5,403 nucleotides of DNA from Acidobacteriota bacterium (lineage in GTDB: Bacteria > Acidobacteriota > Terriglobia > Acidiferrales > UBA7541), in assembly GCA_003224195.1 (NCBI GenBank), contig QHYP01000227.1:1-5403 (forward strand). Reading direction: 5' to 3'. Made by a program: the position numbers and the translations under genes. The notes under the pieces are model-generated. The model was not told the origin of the DNA and ran no database searches. It was given only the letters and a program-made list of their open reading frames with translations. Positions 1 to 5,147 of this stretch are shown piece by piece (positions within the stretch are counted from its first letter, which is position 1; the number at the start of each line of letters is the position of its first letter).

Positions 1-1
1 T

Positions 2-43
2 CCCTCAGGCCACGAACGAGAAAACCGCTTTGTTTACTGAGGG
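2..43. repeat. Inverted repeat, 7-bp arms, 28-nt loop
   Basis: CCCTCAG at 2-8 is the exact reverse complement of CTGAGGG at 37-43. The pairing does not extend on either side (T1 against C44; G9 against A36). It could be the stem of an RNA element truncated by the window edge, a terminator for a gene to the left, or chance. There is no T-tract immediately after either arm, so a standard intrinsic terminator is not supported. Confidence 0.3.
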
Positions 44-291
44 CTGCTTCCCTGGGCGCAACCCCGACCGTGCCGCACGGGCACCCTGCCTGAACCGAGA
101 GCCTTGGTTCGAGACTACTACTATCATATTTTCTAGGGTTTCGACGTGTCAATCCTCTATTTGGGGGAATTTGGGACAGGGGGGTACGCAGGCGACCCTG
201 TACGGAAGGACAGGTTGCTGAGGTCGAGCAGAGGGACCGGGAGCTGGAGGCCGGAAGGAAACCCCGGGAGGGCGGGAAGCGAGCCGCGGGC

Positions 292-297
292 TATACT
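292..297 (+). promoter_or_regulatory. Candidate -10 box of thiL (TATACT)
   Basis: TATACT matches the TATAAT consensus at five of six positions and ends 12 nt before the thiL ATG. Transcription starting 6-8 nt downstream would give a leader of only a few bases. No recognisable -35 hexamer lies 16-18 bp upstream (the bases near 268-274 are G-rich). This is a single-box prediction, but it fits the absence of a Shine-Dalgarno sequence before the gene. Confidence 0.35.
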
Positions 298-309
298 TGG
301 CCGCACACT

Positions 310-1335
310 ATGGGTCGGAGAACACAAAGGAAGCGTTCCGCAGAAGCGCGCGGTGAGGATAATCTGCTGCGGAGGATTGCGCGGGCTTTGGCGCGCGGAG
401 GGGGAAGGAGCGAGAGGCGGCTACGGCTGGGAATGGGCGATGACGCGGCCCTGTTTGCGGCGCGGAAGGGGTACGAGACGATCCTGACGTGCGATTGGTT
501 TTTGGAACGGACGCATTTCCTACGGGAGTTGCACCCAGCGGATGCGGTGGGCTGGAAATGCCTGGCGCGGGCAGCAAGTGACATTGCGGCAATGGGCGGC
601 GAGCCGCGGTGCTTTCTGCTGAGCCTGGCGGTGCCGAAGACGCACACGGGCCGGTGGCTGGATGAGTTTCTGGGCGGGTTGCACCGGGCGGCGCGACGGT
701 TTGGGTGCGCGGCTGCGGGCGGGGACACGACGCGGCAAGACCGGATCTTGATCAACGTCACGGTGCTAGGCGAGGTGCGAGCGGGAAGGGCCGTGCTGCG
801 CTCGGGTGCGCGGGCCGGTGACCTGATTTTCGTCAGCGGGCGGCTGGGTGAGGCGGAACTGGGTTTGAGGCTGTTGCGTAGCATGGCGGCTAGGCCGGGG
901 AACCCGCTGGCGCGAAAGCATCTTTACCCCGAGCCGCGGCTGGCGCTAGGCCGATGGCTCACCGAACGGCGGATGGCTACGGCGATGATGGACATTTCGG
1001 ACGGGCTTTCAACTGACCTGCGGCGGCTGTGCGCCGCGAGCGGCGTGGGAGCGCGAATTGAGGTGGGGAAACTTCCCGTGGTGGGCGCGGAGAGCGGGCT
1101 AGGTGCGCGCGGGTTCGATGCTTTACGGCTTGCGCTCGATGGAGGCGACGATTACGAACTGCTGTTCACGGTGCCGCCGGGAAAGGCGGGGCGGATTCAC
1201 GATTCCAAGCTGCCTGCCAGGGTCACATGCATTGGAACCATCACGCGAGATCGCAAGGTGCTCCTGATTCAGACAGAGGGCCAGGAGCGGGAAATTGTCT
1301 CACGTGGGTGGGACGCGTTCCGCGACCGCTACTAG
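310..1335 (+). CDS. thiL: Thiamine-monophosphate kinase ThiL
   Basis: ThiL is a cytoplasmic enzyme that phosphorylates thiamine monophosphate with ATP to thiamine diphosphate, the last step of cofactor synthesis. At 341 residues it is close to the usual length of about 320-340. Family motifs appear in order: GMGDDAAL at 41-48 (metal and nucleotide-binding Asp pair), SDIAAMGG at 90-97, GGDTT at 137-141, HLYPEPR at 204-210, MDISDGLSTDL at 227-237 and GGDDYELLF at 278-286. These belong to the AIRS/PurM-like fold, with the N-terminal half forming the dimer core and the C-terminal half the second alpha-beta domain. ATG 310 is the first usable start after the in-frame stop at 91-93, and the next Met (residue 42) lies inside a motif. 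No Shine-Dalgarno sequence precedes the ATG. About 15 basic residues precede the usual start of the fold (GEDNLLRRIA). The gene is convergent with the PBP gene, and no other thiamine gene is nearby. Confidence 0.96.
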   Translation: MGRRTQRKRSAEARGEDNLLRRIARALARGGGRSERRLRLGMGDDAALFAARKGYETILTCDWFLERTHFLRELHPADAVGWKCLARAASDIAAMGGEPRCFLLSLAVPKTHTGRWLDEFLGGLHRAARRFGCAAAGGDTTRQDRILINVTVLGEVRAGRAVLRSGARAGDLIFVSGRLGEAELGLRLLRSMAARPGNPLARKHLYPEPRLALGRWLTERRMATAMMDISDGLSTDLRRLCAASGVGARIEVGKLPVVGAESGLGARGFDALRLALDGGDDYELLFTVPPGKAGRIHDSKLPARVTCIGTITRDRKVLLIQTEGQEREIVSRGWDAFRDRY

Positions 1336-1429
1336 ACAATTATTCTCAGCATATCCATCCTCACAAGTAACCGCTGACTTGAAGTTCGGCAAGGTTCCAG
1401 GGCCTTTGATGACATGGCGCGTCTTGCAC
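1336..1429. other. Convergent 3' gap between thiL and PBP1A gene
   Basis: The 94-bp gap between two converging stop codons is noticeably richer in A and T than the genes at its left end. The only hairpins I find are weak: CAAGT (1364-1368) with ACTTG (1377-1381) around an 8-nt loop, and TCAGC (1346-1350) with GCTGA (1373-1377). Neither is GC-rich or followed by a T-run on either strand, so no intrinsic terminator can be called. Confidence 0.3.
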
Positions 1430-3718
1430 CTATCCTGGAGAGGTTCGAGTTGGAGGCGGAACCCGCTTGGGCGGAGGAGGTTTCTCGGCGGGTTCGTCCT
1501 CGGTGGGAGCGGTGTCCGGCGTGTCAACGAGGACGCGATGTTCGGGGGCCTGCTGTTCGAGCGGCACGACATTGGCGAAGTCAAGAACGGGCTGGCCGGC
1601 GAGCGCGCCCTGCATGAATTCGAGCCAAAGCGGAAGGGCGGCGCGCGCGCCAGTTTCTTTTTTTCCCAGGGAGATTTGCTTGTCGTCAAAGCCGACCCAG
1701 GCTCCGGCAGTAAGCTGCGGCGTGAAGCCGATGAACCATGCGTCCGTGTAGTCTTGCGTCGTGCCGGTCTTTCCGGCGGCGGGGCGGCCGAGCTGTTTCG
1801 CCTGCACGCCGGTGCCGAACTGTATGACCTCTTCGAGCATGGCGGTCATGGTGCGGGCGACTTCCGGGGAGAGAACGTCGTGGACTTCGGGGTGCGCTTC
1901 CTCGAGGAGCGCGCCCTCATAGGTGGTCACGCGACGGATCATGTGGGCGTCGATGCGGATACCGTCGTTGGGGAAGACGGTGAAGGCGGAAACGTGTTCG
2001 ATGAGCTTCATGTCCGCGGCGCCGAGGGCGAGGGGTAGGTAGGGCGGAAGCGACGTAGTGATGCCGAAGCGGCGCGCCATGTCCACTACTGAATTGATGG
2101 TGAGCTTCTCGGCCAGCTTGACGGCGGGAACGTTGCGCGAGCCGGCGAGGGCGCGGCGGAGGGTAATTGTGCCTTCGAATCTTTCGTCGTAATTGTGCGG
2201 GGAGTACAGCTGCCCACCGCTAATGGTCGTGAGCGGGGCGTCGAGGATGGTATCGAAGGGCGACGCGCCGTTCTCGATGGCGTCAGCATAAACGTAAATC
2301 TTGAAGGAGCTGCCCACCTGCCGAACGGCCTGGGTGGCGCGATTGTATTTGGAATCCTCGAAGCTGTAGCCGCCGACCATGGCCTTGAGTTCGCCGGTCG
2401 CGTTGTCGATGGCGACGAGCGCCGCCTGCGCGCCGGGTTGCTGTTCGAGCTGGATGCGGGCAGTGGTTTCGCGCAATTCGAGAATCTGGAACTGAGCGAG
2501 GTCGCCGACTTTGAGCAATTCCGAAGGTTTTCTGCGGCCGGTCCAGGCGAACTCGGAAGGAGACAAGAAGGCGCGGTAAGGGCCAATCTTGATGAGCGCT
2601 GAGCGGTCGTCGAGCGAAAGGACAAGGCCGGTGACGTAGCCGCCTTTTTCGACGGCGTGGCGCCAGTCTTCGTCTTCGTAGGTGTCCAGCTTGCCGAGAT
2701 TGTCGCGGAGAATGTTGGGCAGGCCGCCGCGCCAGCCGTGGCGGCGGTCGTAGGCGTGGAGACCGTCGCGAACGGCCTGGTTGGCCGCGCGCTGCATATT
2801 CACGTTGAGCGTGGTGTACACGCGCAAACCGCGTTCGTGGACCGCTTCAGTGCCGTAAGTGAATTCGAGGTACTTGCGAATTTCCTCAAAGAAGTACGGC
2901 GCGAGATCGTTGCGCGGATACTGGAGGTGAAGACCGAGCGCGGCATTCATGGCGGGCCCTTCTTCGGCGGGCGTGATCTTGCCTTCTTCCGCCATGCGAC
3001 GCAGGACGAGATTGCGGCGGGCGAGCGCGCGGGCGGGGTCGGTGATGGGCGAATAGATGGGTCCGCGGACCATGCCGGCGAGGAGCGCAGCCTCTGAGAG
3101 CTTCAGCTCGGAGACAGGCTTGCCGAAATAAAATTGCGCGGCGGCGGCGAAGCCATAGTTGCCGTGAGCAAGATAGACCTGATTGGCGTACATGGTGAAG
3201 ATTTGCGGCTTGGTGTAGCGGCGTTCGATTTGCAGGGCCAGGAGCATCTCCTCGACCTTGCGGCGGAAGCTGCGGTCACTGCGGTCGAGGAAGAGGTTGC
3301 CCGCGAGCTGCATGGAGATGGTGCTGGCGCCTTCGGCGCGGCGACCCTTCAAAATGTTGCGATAGGCCGCGCCGGCTATGCGGGGAAAATCGATGCCCCA
3401 GTGATCTTCAAAATGCTGGTCTTCGATCGCCAGGACGGCGTTGTAAAGAATTTTGGGGCACTGCTCGTAGGTCATCAGGATGCGCCGCTGAAGCGCGAAG
3501 CTGCCCACGAGCTGGCCGTCATCGGCGTAGATCTCGGTGACGACGTCGGGGCGGTAAGTTTCCAAAGCGCGGATTTCGGGGAGATCGCTGGCGTAAACGA
3601 AAATCAGTCCGAAACCCGCGCCGAGCGTGATGGAGCAGAGAAGCAGGAAAGCCAGGGCCACTCGGTCAATGAGTTTCCAGCCGCGAAAACGGAGAGTTAT
3701 CGGTGGCAGACTGAGCAT
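1430..3718 (-). CDS. mrcA: Class A penicillin-binding protein, PBP1A type (transglycosylase/transpeptidase)
   Basis: This bifunctional peptidoglycan synthase polymerises lipid II into glycan strands and cross-links their stem peptides in the periplasm. It has 762 residues and looks complete. A short basic cytoplasmic N-terminus (residues 1-19) precedes one membrane anchor at about 20-42. The GT51 domain follows (about 60-235): EDQHFEDHWG at 99-108 with catalytic Glu99, GASTISMQ at 130-137, RKVEEMLLALQIE at 153-165 with the second acidic site, and KPQIFTMYANQVYLAHGNYG at 170-189. Residues about 330-430 resemble the OB-like insert typical of PBP1A proteins, which favours that subtype over PBP1B or PBP1C. 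The transpeptidase domain has SSFK at 470-473 (nucleophile Ser470), SRN at 527-529 and KTG at 650-652. The last 30 residues are a Pro-rich, charged, probably disordered tail. I see no clear Shine-Dalgarno sequence before the ATG; that start is chosen because it places a normal short cytoplasmic tail before the anchor. The symbol follows the E. coli name of the family. Confidence 0.95.
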   Translation of the reverse strand: MLSLPPITLRFRGWKLIDRVALAFLLLCSITLGAGFGLIFVYASDLPEIRALETYRPDVVTEIYADDGQLVGSFALQRRILMTYEQCPKILYNAVLAIEDQHFEDHWGIDFPRIAGAAYRNILKGRRAEGASTISMQLAGNLFLDRSDRSFRRKVEEMLLALQIERRYTKPQIFTMYANQVYLAHGNYGFAAAAQFYFGKPVSELKLSEAALLAGMVRGPIYSPITDPARALARRNLVLRRMAEEGKITPAEEGPAMNAALGLHLQYPRNDLAPYFFEEIRKYLEFTYGTEAVHERGLRVYTTLNVNMQRAANQAVRDGLHAYDRRHGWRGGLPNILRDNLGKLDTYEDEDWRHAVEKGGYVTGLVLSLDDRSALIKIGPYRAFLSPSEFAWTGRRKPSELLKVGDLAQFQILELRETTARIQLEQQPGAQAALVAIDNATGELKAMVGGYSFEDSKYNRATQAVRQVGSSFKIYVYADAIENGASPFDTILDAPLTTISGGQLYSPHNYDERFEGTITLRRALAGSRNVPAVKLAEKLTINSVVDMARRFGITTSLPPYLPLALGAADMKLIEHVSAFTVFPNDGIRIDAHMIRRVTTYEGALLEEAHPEVHDVLSPEVARTMTAMLEEVIQFGTGVQAKQLGRPAAGKTGTTQDYTDAWFIGFTPQLTAGAWVGFDDKQISLGKKETGARAALPLWLEFMQGALAGQPVLDFANVVPLEQQAPEHRVLVDTPDTAPTEDEPAEKPPPPKRVPPPTRTSPG

Positions 3719-3873
3719 GAAAACATTATTTTAGCGCAGATGGAAAATGCAAAGGCCGAATTCGGGGAACGCGAAGTTGCGTTTCGGGGACGAGGTGGCG
3801 AGAATCGAGCGGCGTTCGCTTTGTTGAGTTCGTTGGCGATTGAGAAAAGCATCGGGCGGCGGGAGGAAAAATC
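3719..3873. promoter_or_regulatory. Divergent intergenic region between PBP1A and a small membrane protein gene
   Basis: Both flanking genes read outward from this 155-bp gap, so it must hold their promoters unless one is leaderless. On the minus strand an A/T-rich patch just before the PBP ATG contains TAAAAT (3728-3733) and overlapping AATAAT-like sequence, with TTGCAT at 3747-3752. The TTGCAT spacing suits the AATAAT or TAATGT versions (16-18 bp), not TAAAAT (13 bp). On the plus strand, TTGAGT (3824-3829) is a possible -35 but lacks a good -10. These are weak, visual predictions. Confidence 0.3.
3861..3866 (+). promoter_or_regulatory. Shine-Dalgarno sequence GGGAGG
   Basis: GGGAGG, followed by AAAA, lies 7 nt before the ATG at 3874. 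It is one of the two clear ribosome binding sites in the window and fixes the start of the small membrane protein. Confidence 0.8.
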
Positions 3874-4278
3874 ATGTTTCTCGCACTCCTGTTCGTTACG
3901 CTGGTTGTGGCCTTCGGCGTCTCGGCCGCGGTGGTCTGGGCGTTCACGAAGCCCATCGACAGCATCTTGAAGCGAATTATTGCGGATGAAATCAATTCGG
4001 CGTGGCTGAAGTACATGAAGTTTGCGATGGTGGTGGTGGGAGTCTCATCCGGAGTGCGGATTTATGAGTTGGAGAGATATATCACGCCGGCGCGACTTGA
4101 AAAGGACGGACAGGCGATTGGGCTGACGGCGGAGCGCTGGGTGCTGGAGATCTATCGGACAGTGATCGAGACGCTTCAGGGCATCGCGTGGATGCTGCTG
4201 GTCTTCTTCGTATTCGCGCTGATCGCCTATGTCATCGTGCGCATCGGAGAGCTGCGGAAGCAGCAGGACGCTCCCTAA
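3874..4278 (+). CDS. Small multi-pass membrane protein of unknown function
   Basis: I do not recognise the family. The 134-residue protein has a strongly hydrophobic N-terminus (about 2-24) that reads as a membrane helix and not a cleaved signal. It is followed by a KPIDSILKRIIADEI segment (26-40). A second, more moderate hydrophobic stretch is at about 46-62 (KYMKFAMVVVGVSSGV), then an amphipathic or soluble part (63-100, with YELERYITP and LTAERWVLEIYRTVIETLQG), and a clear last helix at about 103-124 ending in a basic tail (RIGELRKQQ). Two or three membrane passes are therefore likely. There are no cysteines and no catalytic motif that I can name. A GGGAGG ribosome binding site 7 nt upstream and a well-formed composition argue that it is real. 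It is divergent from the PBP1A gene, so a wall-linked role is possible but rests on position only. Confidence 0.82.
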   Translation: MFLALLFVTLVVAFGVSAAVVWAFTKPIDSILKRIIADEINSAWLKYMKFAMVVVGVSSGVRIYELERYITPARLEKDGQAIGLTAERWVLEIYRTVIETLQGIAWMLLVFFVFALIAYVIVRIGELRKQQDAP

Positions 4279-4299
4279 GCTGGGCGACAAACGGTCGAC

Positions 4300-4315
4300 G
4301 TCGTGAGCGCACGAC
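4300..4315. other. Short hairpin downstream of the membrane protein gene
   Basis: GTCGTG (4300-4305) and CACGAC (4310-4315) form a perfect 6-bp stem with an AGCG loop. A second pairing, GCTG (4279-4282) with CAGC (4317-4320), could enclose it. It begins 22 nt after the TAA of the membrane protein gene, a plausible place for a transcript end, but no T-run follows, so it is not a standard intrinsic terminator. The rest of the gap up to 4433 holds a lone TATAGT (4381-4386, +) and no gene I can support. Confidence 0.35.
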
Positions 4316-4433
4316 TCAGCAAGAGATGCTACTCGCGCAAGCAGGGACGCACAGGTTTGCGGAAGACGGGTCACAACCGGTATAGTGCGGCGATCGGAAC
4401 AACCTGGCATCCAACTAGAATTAAAACGAGCCC

Positions 4434-4994
4434 TTACGGGATCGAGGATGTTAGCGTCTCGGTGACGACCCATTTTCCGTCTTGAAGCTGCATGGAGAAG
4501 ACCTCGCCTCCCCTGCACAGCTTTCCGCAGTGATAACCGCCGTCCACTTCGACCTGGTAGGGTGTTAGCCAGCGGATGGAATCGGCAGAAAAGACGATCC
4601 CGTTTTGCTTGGTCTTTTTGTCTACTACCCAGCCGAGAAAACGCCTCTTCCGCTTGCACTGGGAAACTTTCCTGATCTCCCGCGGAAGATCCTGAAAGCG
4701 TTTCACAAAATCGTTGCCGGGGTCCTTGCCGTTTATGGAGATGAAGTAGATGCGGTAATTCAGCTCCTTTGCGAGTCTCCTTTCGCTTTCATTCCTTGCC
4801 TCAAGCTCCGCGCGATCGCCTTGCGTCGACCAGCGCAACATTTGATAGCGGAGCGCGGAGGCGCGGATTTCGTCCTCCTGGGCGGCGCGTTCGACGGGCG
4901 ACAGTTCCGTTCGGGCGAACGGTGCCGACGAAAGAATTACCAAAGATATGGCTACTGCGGCGAGGCCGCTAGGATTCCAACGACCCGAAGACAT
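4434..4994 (-). CDS. Predicted secreted protein of unknown function
   Basis: This 186-residue product starts at the ATG at 4994, where GGAGG lies 5 nt upstream. The open frame reaches an earlier ATG at 5063, but that lies before the predicted -10 box and has no ribosome binding site. Residues about 10-27 (GLAAVAISLVILSSAPFA) form a signal-peptide core, with cleavage likely at about 24-28. A charged, probably helical region follows (32-78, rich in E, R, A), then YRIYFISINGKDPGNDFVKRFQD at 80-102. The C-terminal half looks beta-rich: FLGWVVDKKT, GIVFSADSIRWLTPYQVEVDGGYHCGK and a final DGKWVVTET. Cysteines are at 113, 156 and 160 (CGKLC). The DGGY...C...DGKWVV arrangement resembles uncharacterised secreted proteins I remember from Acidobacteriota, but I cannot name a Pfam family or function. 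No lipobox is seen, so it is probably soluble in the periplasm or exported. Confidence 0.8.
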   Translation of the reverse strand: MSSGRWNPSGLAAVAISLVILSSAPFARTELSPVERAAQEDEIRASALRYQMLRWSTQGDRAELEARNESERRLAKELNYRIYFISINGKDPGNDFVKRFQDLPREIRKVSQCKRKRRFLGWVVDKKTKQNGIVFSADSIRWLTPYQVEVDGGYHCGKLCRGGEVFSMQLQDGKWVVTETLTSSIP

Positions 4995-4998
4995 GCGA

Positions 4999-5004
4999 AC
5001 CTCC
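4999..5004 (-). promoter_or_regulatory. Shine-Dalgarno sequence GGAGGT
   Basis: On the minus strand GGAGG is followed by five bases (TTCGC) and then the ATG at 4994. It decides the start of the secreted protein in favour of 4994 over the longer reading from 5063. Confidence 0.8.
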
Positions 5005-5039
5005 GACAAAAGGGCTGGATCTGGCGGGGACGCGCCGTC

Positions 5040-5068
5040 CTTATAGCACAGTGTTCTCGACACTCCAA
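5040..5068 (-). promoter_or_regulatory. Probable sigma-70-type promoter of the secreted protein gene
   Basis: On the minus strand TTGGAG (5063-5068) and TATAAG (5040-5045) are separated by exactly 17 bp, and a TG pair one base before the -10 box makes it an extended -10 (TGCTATAAG). The -10 matches consensus at five of six positions; the -35 keeps the TTG. Transcription would begin near 5033, giving a leader of about 39 nt that contains the GGAGG site. This is the best promoter in the window and places the gene in its own transcription unit, separate from the FmdE-like gene upstream. Confidence 0.6.
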
Positions 5069-5129
5069 TACGGTGAATAAGGGAGCGGCTAGATTTCGCG
5101 GGGACTTCGTGCGCGACCAGGAGGGATAT

Positions 5130-5147
5130 CTACTATAGCTACTATAG
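5130..5147 (-). repeat. Two tandem copies of a 9-bp unit at the end of the FmdE-like gene
   Basis: CTATAGTAG (minus strand) occurs twice head to tail, at 5147-5139 and 5138-5130. The unit is three codons long and in frame with the gene, so the end reads CTA TAG TAG CTA TAG TAG: the last Leu codon, two stops, then the same again. Each copy also contains TATAGT, a -10-like hexamer, but no matching -35 is seen. Confidence 0.85.

Larger units (their letters stand above)
1..309. other. Non-coding left edge upstream of thiL
   Basis: No convincing gene is visible here. Two short open frames (30-221 and 146-487) have no ribosome binding site, look low in complexity (Gly, Arg, Thr) and match no family I know; the second runs well into thiL in another frame. 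The stretch contains a 7-bp inverted repeat (2-8 with 37-43), a small hairpin-capable CCGTG-CCG-CACGG around 67-79, an ACT triplet run near 114-122, and a G-rich segment at 162-184 containing TTTGGGACAGGGGGG. Positions 240-280 are purine-rich. The thiL frame is open from 94 to 309 but contains no ATG, GTG or TTG before 310, so it does not extend thiL. I see no tRNA, TPP riboswitch or other named RNA. Confidence 0.5.

Noticed and set aside
33..120. Possible TPP riboswitch upstream of thiL (CTGAGG followed by ACCCTGCCTGAACC)
   Set aside because: The fragments recall the CUGAGA and ACCC...GAACCUGAU parts of the THI element, but the rest of the conserved core (the UAAUACC-like and AGGGA segments) is missing, and the site is about 200 nt from the gene.
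90..125. Possible tRNA T-arm (GGTTCGAGAC)
   Set aside because: The bases flanking the TTCGA loop do not form a 5-bp stem, and no acceptor, D or anticodon arms can be drawn around it.
225..275. SRP RNA-like GGCCGGAAGGAAACC
   Set aside because: It resembles the GGAA tetraloop of the signal recognition RNA, but the flanking symmetric-loop sequence and helix 8 pairing are absent.
291..884. 197-residue minus-strand open frame opposite thiL
   Set aside because: Antisense to a gene with full family motifs; Arg/Pro/Ser-rich with no recognisable domain.
1295..2038. 247-residue plus-strand open frame over the 3' part of the PBP1A gene
   Set aside because: It starts within thiL in another frame and lies opposite the transpeptidase domain, which has all its motifs; its Gly/Arg/Val-rich composition is that of a shadow frame.
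3134..3970. 278-residue plus-strand open frame opposite and beyond the start of the PBP1A gene
   Set aside because: It overlaps clearly coding PBP1A sequence on the other strand and the start of the membrane protein gene, has no ribosome binding site or known domain, and is the kind of long antisense frame GC-rich codon usage produces.
4303..4485. 60-residue plus-strand open frame starting at GTG in the convergent gap
   Set aside because: No ribosome binding site, a GTG inside a hairpin, overlap with the 3' end of the secreted protein gene, and no recognisable features.
4045..4659. 204-residue minus-strand open frame spanning the membrane protein gene and the convergent gap
   Set aside because: It overlaps two better-supported genes and has a shadow-like composition rich in Arg, Ser and His.
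4605..5138. 177-residue plus-strand open frame opposite the secreted protein gene
   Set aside because: The minus-strand gene has a signal peptide, ribosome binding site and promoter; this frame has none of these and is antisense to it.
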